A stretch of 32,270 nucleotides of DNA from Legionellales bacterium (lineage in GTDB: Bacteria; Pseudomonadota; Gammaproteobacteria; DSM-16500), in NCBI GenBank assembly GCA_947478495.1, contig CANJVW010000021.1, positions 1-32,270 of the forward strand, written 5' to 3'. Positions 30,021 to 32,270 of the stretch are shown piece after piece. The translations under genes and the position numbers were made by a program. Positions within the stretch are counted from its first letter, which is position 1; each line of letters starts with the position of its first letter. The notes under the pieces were generated by a model that had not been told where the DNA came from, searched no databases, and saw nothing but the letters and a program-made list of their open reading frames with translations.

Positions 30021-31045
30021 TGCACTTGCCGCGCATTGTGCTCACCGCCGGCGAACCAGCCGGCATTGGCGCGGAGGTCATTTTAAAAGCCGCACAAAAA
30101 GATTGGCCTGCTGAATTAGTGGTTGTCACGGATCCTACATTGCTCACCGCACGTGCTGCCGAGCTCAACATCCCTGTTCAGCTGGAACTCTTATCCGATT
30201 TGAATCACGCGCCTACCCCTCATCAGCCAGGCATATTAAAAATTATACCAGAAAAGATGGCTGCGACCTGTATAGCTGGTCAGCTGAACCAAGACAATGC
30301 GCCATTTGTATTAAGCGCATTAAAAAGAGCGACTCAGCTTTGTTTGAATCATGAAGCGAGCGCTCTGGTCACGGGTCCCGTACAAAAATCCCTTCTGAAT
30401 ACAATCGATCCTTCTTTCCAAGGCCATACCGAATTTTTGAGCACGCTGTGTGGGTCACCCCAAACACTGATGCTGTTCGTGGTGGATGCATTGAAAGTCG
30501 CGCTCGTCACTACACATATTCCGCTATCTAAGGTTCCCACTGCTATCACACAAGAAAAATTAATTAACACAATTCATTTATTGAATACCGAATTAAAAAA
30601 TCGTTTCTCAATACAGCATCCACATATTTTTGTGTGTGGGTTAAATCCTCATGCAGGTGAGCAAGGGTTGCTGGGTCGAGAAGAAATCGATGTCATCGAA
30701 CCCGCTCTCTTTTCTTTGCGACAAGAAGGGGTGCAAATCACAGGACCCCTTCCTGCAGATACAATGTTTACTGCGTCACCCCTACAAAAAGCAGATGTCA
30801 TTCTCGCCATGTATCACGATCAAGCGCTCCCCGTGATTAAACACATCGGATTTGATCGTGCGGTCAATGTGACGCTCGGATTACCGATTATTCGCACCTC
30901 ACCCGACCATGGCACAGCGCTCGATATCGCGGGAACCGGAAAGGCCTCATGTGGTAGCATGATGGCTGCGATTGAGCTCGCGATATACTTAAGGGTGAGT
31001 AGACCGAGGCATTTCAGCCTCAGCCCCTCTCAGAATCGGACGTGA
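30020..31045 (+). CDS. pdxA: 4-hydroxythreonine-4-phosphate dehydrogenase, altered C-terminus
   Basis: PdxA acts in vitamin B6 synthesis. Metal-binding histidines are His166, His211 and His266, at the same numbers as in E. coli. GEPAGIGAEV, GHTEFL, GLNPHAGE and MYHDQALPVIK are intact. The native reading seems to stop at about residue 324 (AIELAIYL); the last 17 residues are encoded by the 3' end of a group II intron inserted antisense at about 30993. About half a dozen native residues may be lost; the catalytic part is complete, so activity is plausible. Confidence 0.95.
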   Translation: MHLPRIVLTAGEPAGIGAEVILKAAQKDWPAELVVVTDPTLLTARAAELNIPVQLELLSDLNHAPTPHQPGILKIIPEKMAATCIAGQLNQDNAPFVLSALKRATQLCLNHEASALVTGPVQKSLLNTIDPSFQGHTEFLSTLCGSPQTLMLFVVDALKVALVTTHIPLSKVPTAITQEKLINTIHLLNTELKNRFSIQHPHIFVCGLNPHAGEQGLLGREEIDVIEPALFSLRQEGVQITGPLPADTMFTASPLQKADVILAMYHDQALPVIKHIGFDRAVNVTLGLPIIRTSPDHGTALDIAGTGKASCGSMMAAIELAIYLRVSRPRHFSLSPSQNRT

Positions 31046-32155
31046 ACCTCTTGGCTCATCCGGCTCCCACCACTCTAACCAGGAAATACTTCTAACTTCC
31101 AATGCACAAACAGTCGCTTGTTTAAACGCGCAAGCTTATCTAAATATTGGTAAGCCCGTCGCTTATGTCCTGCAAACCGCTTATATTTTCTTCGCGCCCA
31201 TTGCACAAGATATCGATTGATATGTCTCCATATCCCTTGCATGGCAGATGGATAGAAACGACCGTAGTAGTTGCTCCAGCCCTGCAATACCGACCCAAAC
31301 ATACGAGAAAGATCCAATAAAGACTTATCGTTCTTTAGTTGAATATGCCAACCTCTTATTTCTTGGTTAATCGCTTTTCTCGATGTCTGACTAATTGCCG
31401 GTAAAAAGTTAGGATGCACTACTCCCTTACCATTAACACACCTGCGTGGCCTGAACGTGAATCCCAGAAAATCAAAGCTGATTCGCTCATAATTTCCTGA
31501 TCGATTCTTATCTTTACAATAAATAATTCCAGACTTCGCGGGGTGAATCGCAAGACTACACTCTTGAAATCGCTTGGCAATTCTTTCTAACACATATTCT
31601 GCTTGTTGCTTGCTGCGACAATGTAATATTCCATCGTCTGCGTAACGGCAGAATAAAATGTTTGGCATTTCTCTTTTCACCCATGCATCAAATGCATAAT
31701 GAAGAAATAGATTTGCCAGAATCGGACTAACGACCCCACCTTGTGGCGTTCCTTTGTCACGCACAATAATATTATCTTTTTCGCTTTGCAATGGTGCTTT
31801 CAGCCATCGCTCAACATAAAGCAATATCCACTTGCAATCACAGTGATGACGTAATGCTTTCATTAATAAAGTATGATCAATATTATCAAATAGACCTTTA
31901 ATGTCGAATTCAACAACCCAATCATATTTCCAGCATCGTTGTCTTGTTATTGCAATGGCATCATGCGCCGATTTTCTAGGACGATATCCAAAAGAATTTT
32001 CATCAAAGATGGGTTCCAATAATGGCTCCAGCATCATCTTCACCGCTGTTTGTGCCACCCTATCTGCCACAGTAGGAACGCCTAAAATGCGCTCCCCACC
32101 TGACTTTTTAGGTATTGGCACCGCTTTGACAGGTGGTGGAAGATATGAACCAGAA
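30993..32155 (-). mobile_element. Group II intron, 5' part missing
   Basis: Read on the minus strand, the reverse transcriptase gene is followed by a 34-base domain V (31033-31066, starting GAGCCGGATGAG and ending CGTCCGATTC) and a domain VI ending GGTCTACTCACCC, whose last base is about 30993. The ORF ends eight bases before domain V. The upstream end (domains I-III and the start of the ORF) is cut at 32156 by an IS21-like terminus and may lie beyond the window. The domain V lower stem has a C.A mismatch next to the catalytic AGC, suggesting decay. Confidence 0.88.
31033..31066 (-). ncRNA. Group II intron domain V
   Basis: Thirty-four bases folding as GAGCCGGA against TCCGATTC with a central bulge and an apical loop. 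The fourth pair is C.A, where intact introns of this type read TCCGGTTC and form C-G. It contains the AGC triad. Domain VI follows at about 30993-31032. Confidence 0.85.
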
Positions 32156-32250
32156 TGCGTATTCCGATCGAAACGACCATCGATTCCAGTCTGCAAGCGA
32201 CCACTGATTCCGGCAACATCCGGGCAGTTAGCGCCGAAGCTCGCTGGCAT
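31075..32250 (-). CDS. Group II intron reverse transcriptase/maturase, N-terminally truncated
   Basis: The reverse transcriptase fingers/palm are present from SGSYLPPPVKAVPIPKK onwards: FDIKGLFDNIDH (catalytic Asp116), TPQGGVVSPILANLFLHYAFD, and FCRYADDGILHC (YADD at 203-206). Maturase domain X follows (LQGWSNYYGRFYPSAM). There is no HNH endonuclease domain. The first 31-32 codons come from IS21-like terminal repeats (junction at 32156), replacing the usual first 60 or so residues, which include RT motif 0. Whether any protein is made is doubtful; treat it as a pseudogene unless the intron start is on the other side of the IS. Confidence 0.88.
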   Translation of the reverse strand: MPASFGANCPDVAGISGRLQTGIDGRFDRNTHSGSYLPPPVKAVPIPKKSGGERILGVPTVADRVAQTAVKMMLEPLLEPIFDENSFGYRPRKSAHDAIAITRQRCWKYDWVVEFDIKGLFDNIDHTLLMKALRHHCDCKWILLYVERWLKAPLQSEKDNIIVRDKGTPQGGVVSPILANLFLHYAFDAWVKREMPNILFCRYADDGILHCRSKQQAEYVLERIAKRFQECSLAIHPAKSGIIYCKDKNRSGNYERISFDFLGFTFRPRRCVNGKGVVHPNFLPAISQTSRKAINQEIRGWHIQLKNDKSLLDLSRMFGSVLQGWSNYYGRFYPSAMQGIWRHINRYLVQWARRKYKRFAGHKRRAYQYLDKLARLNKRLFVHWKLEVFPG

Positions 32251-32270
32251 TATCTGCTAAGCATCATTGG
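32156..32270 (+). mobile_element. End of an IS21-like insertion sequence
   Basis: From 32156 the plus strand reads TGCGTATTCCG and then repeated blocks beginning ATTCC at 32161, 32183 and 32207, about 22-24 bases apart, each with a CGACCA-like tail in the first two. Multiple internal repeats next to a TG...CA terminus are a hallmark of IS21-family ends. The element continues past the window, so no transposase is seen, and which end this is remains unknown. Confidence 0.62.

Overview
The window comes from a gammaproteobacterium that is probably host-associated. The gene order amgK-murU divergent from lptD-surA-pdxA, the complete atpIBEFHAGDC operon and the hldE-gmk pair are typical of Gammaproteobacteria. 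A large ankyrin-repeat protein, a group II intron with an IS21-like insertion, and an AT-rich accessory block resemble Legionellales or Coxiella-type genomes. That placement is inference: there is no rRNA or marker phylogeny here.

Layout. At 1-1947 (minus) is the N-terminal part of a large ankyrin protein whose C-terminus lies outside the window. At 2168-4477 (minus) is a coupled set: a CPBP (CAAX-type) membrane protease, an orphan FimT/GspH-like prepilin, and queA. At 4660-8809 (minus) is the most interesting locus, a streptolysin-S-like TOMM/LAP (thiazole/oxazole-modified peptide) operon in the order sagA-B-C-D-E. It comprises a 50-residue cysteine-rich precursor peptide (8657-8809), a SagB-type FMN dehydrogenase, an RRE + E1-like cyclodehydratase partner, a YcaO cyclodehydratase ending in PxPxP, and a CPBP protease. 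No exporter gene is visible. At 9083-15927 (minus) is the F1Fo ATP synthase operon. At 16058-17335 (minus) is hemL. At 17423-20614 (plus) are rubredoxin, an LpxL-family acyltransferase, hldE and gmk.

At 20628-22652 (minus) is a membrane protein with an embedded spermidine-synthase-like domain. At 22888-26549 (minus) lie amgK, murU, a TerC-family protein, panD and queF. At 26758-31045 (plus) lie lptD, a SurA that lacks both parvulin domains, and pdxA, whose last codons are replaced by the 3' end of a group II intron. From about 30993 to the right edge is that intron, on the minus strand, with its reverse transcriptase truncated at 32156 by the terminal repeats of an IS21-like element.

How the genes fit together: in the TOMM operon the RRE domain should bind the precursor leader. 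The E1-like protein and YcaO would then cyclise Cys/Ser/Thr in the core, SagB would oxidise azolines to azoles, and the CPBP protease would cleave the leader or give immunity. The right half is an envelope block: lipid A acylation, heptose activation, peptidoglycan sugar salvage, LPS insertion and outer-membrane chaperoning. Several dispersed palindromic repeats sit between genes, one of them between atpC and the TOMM precursor.
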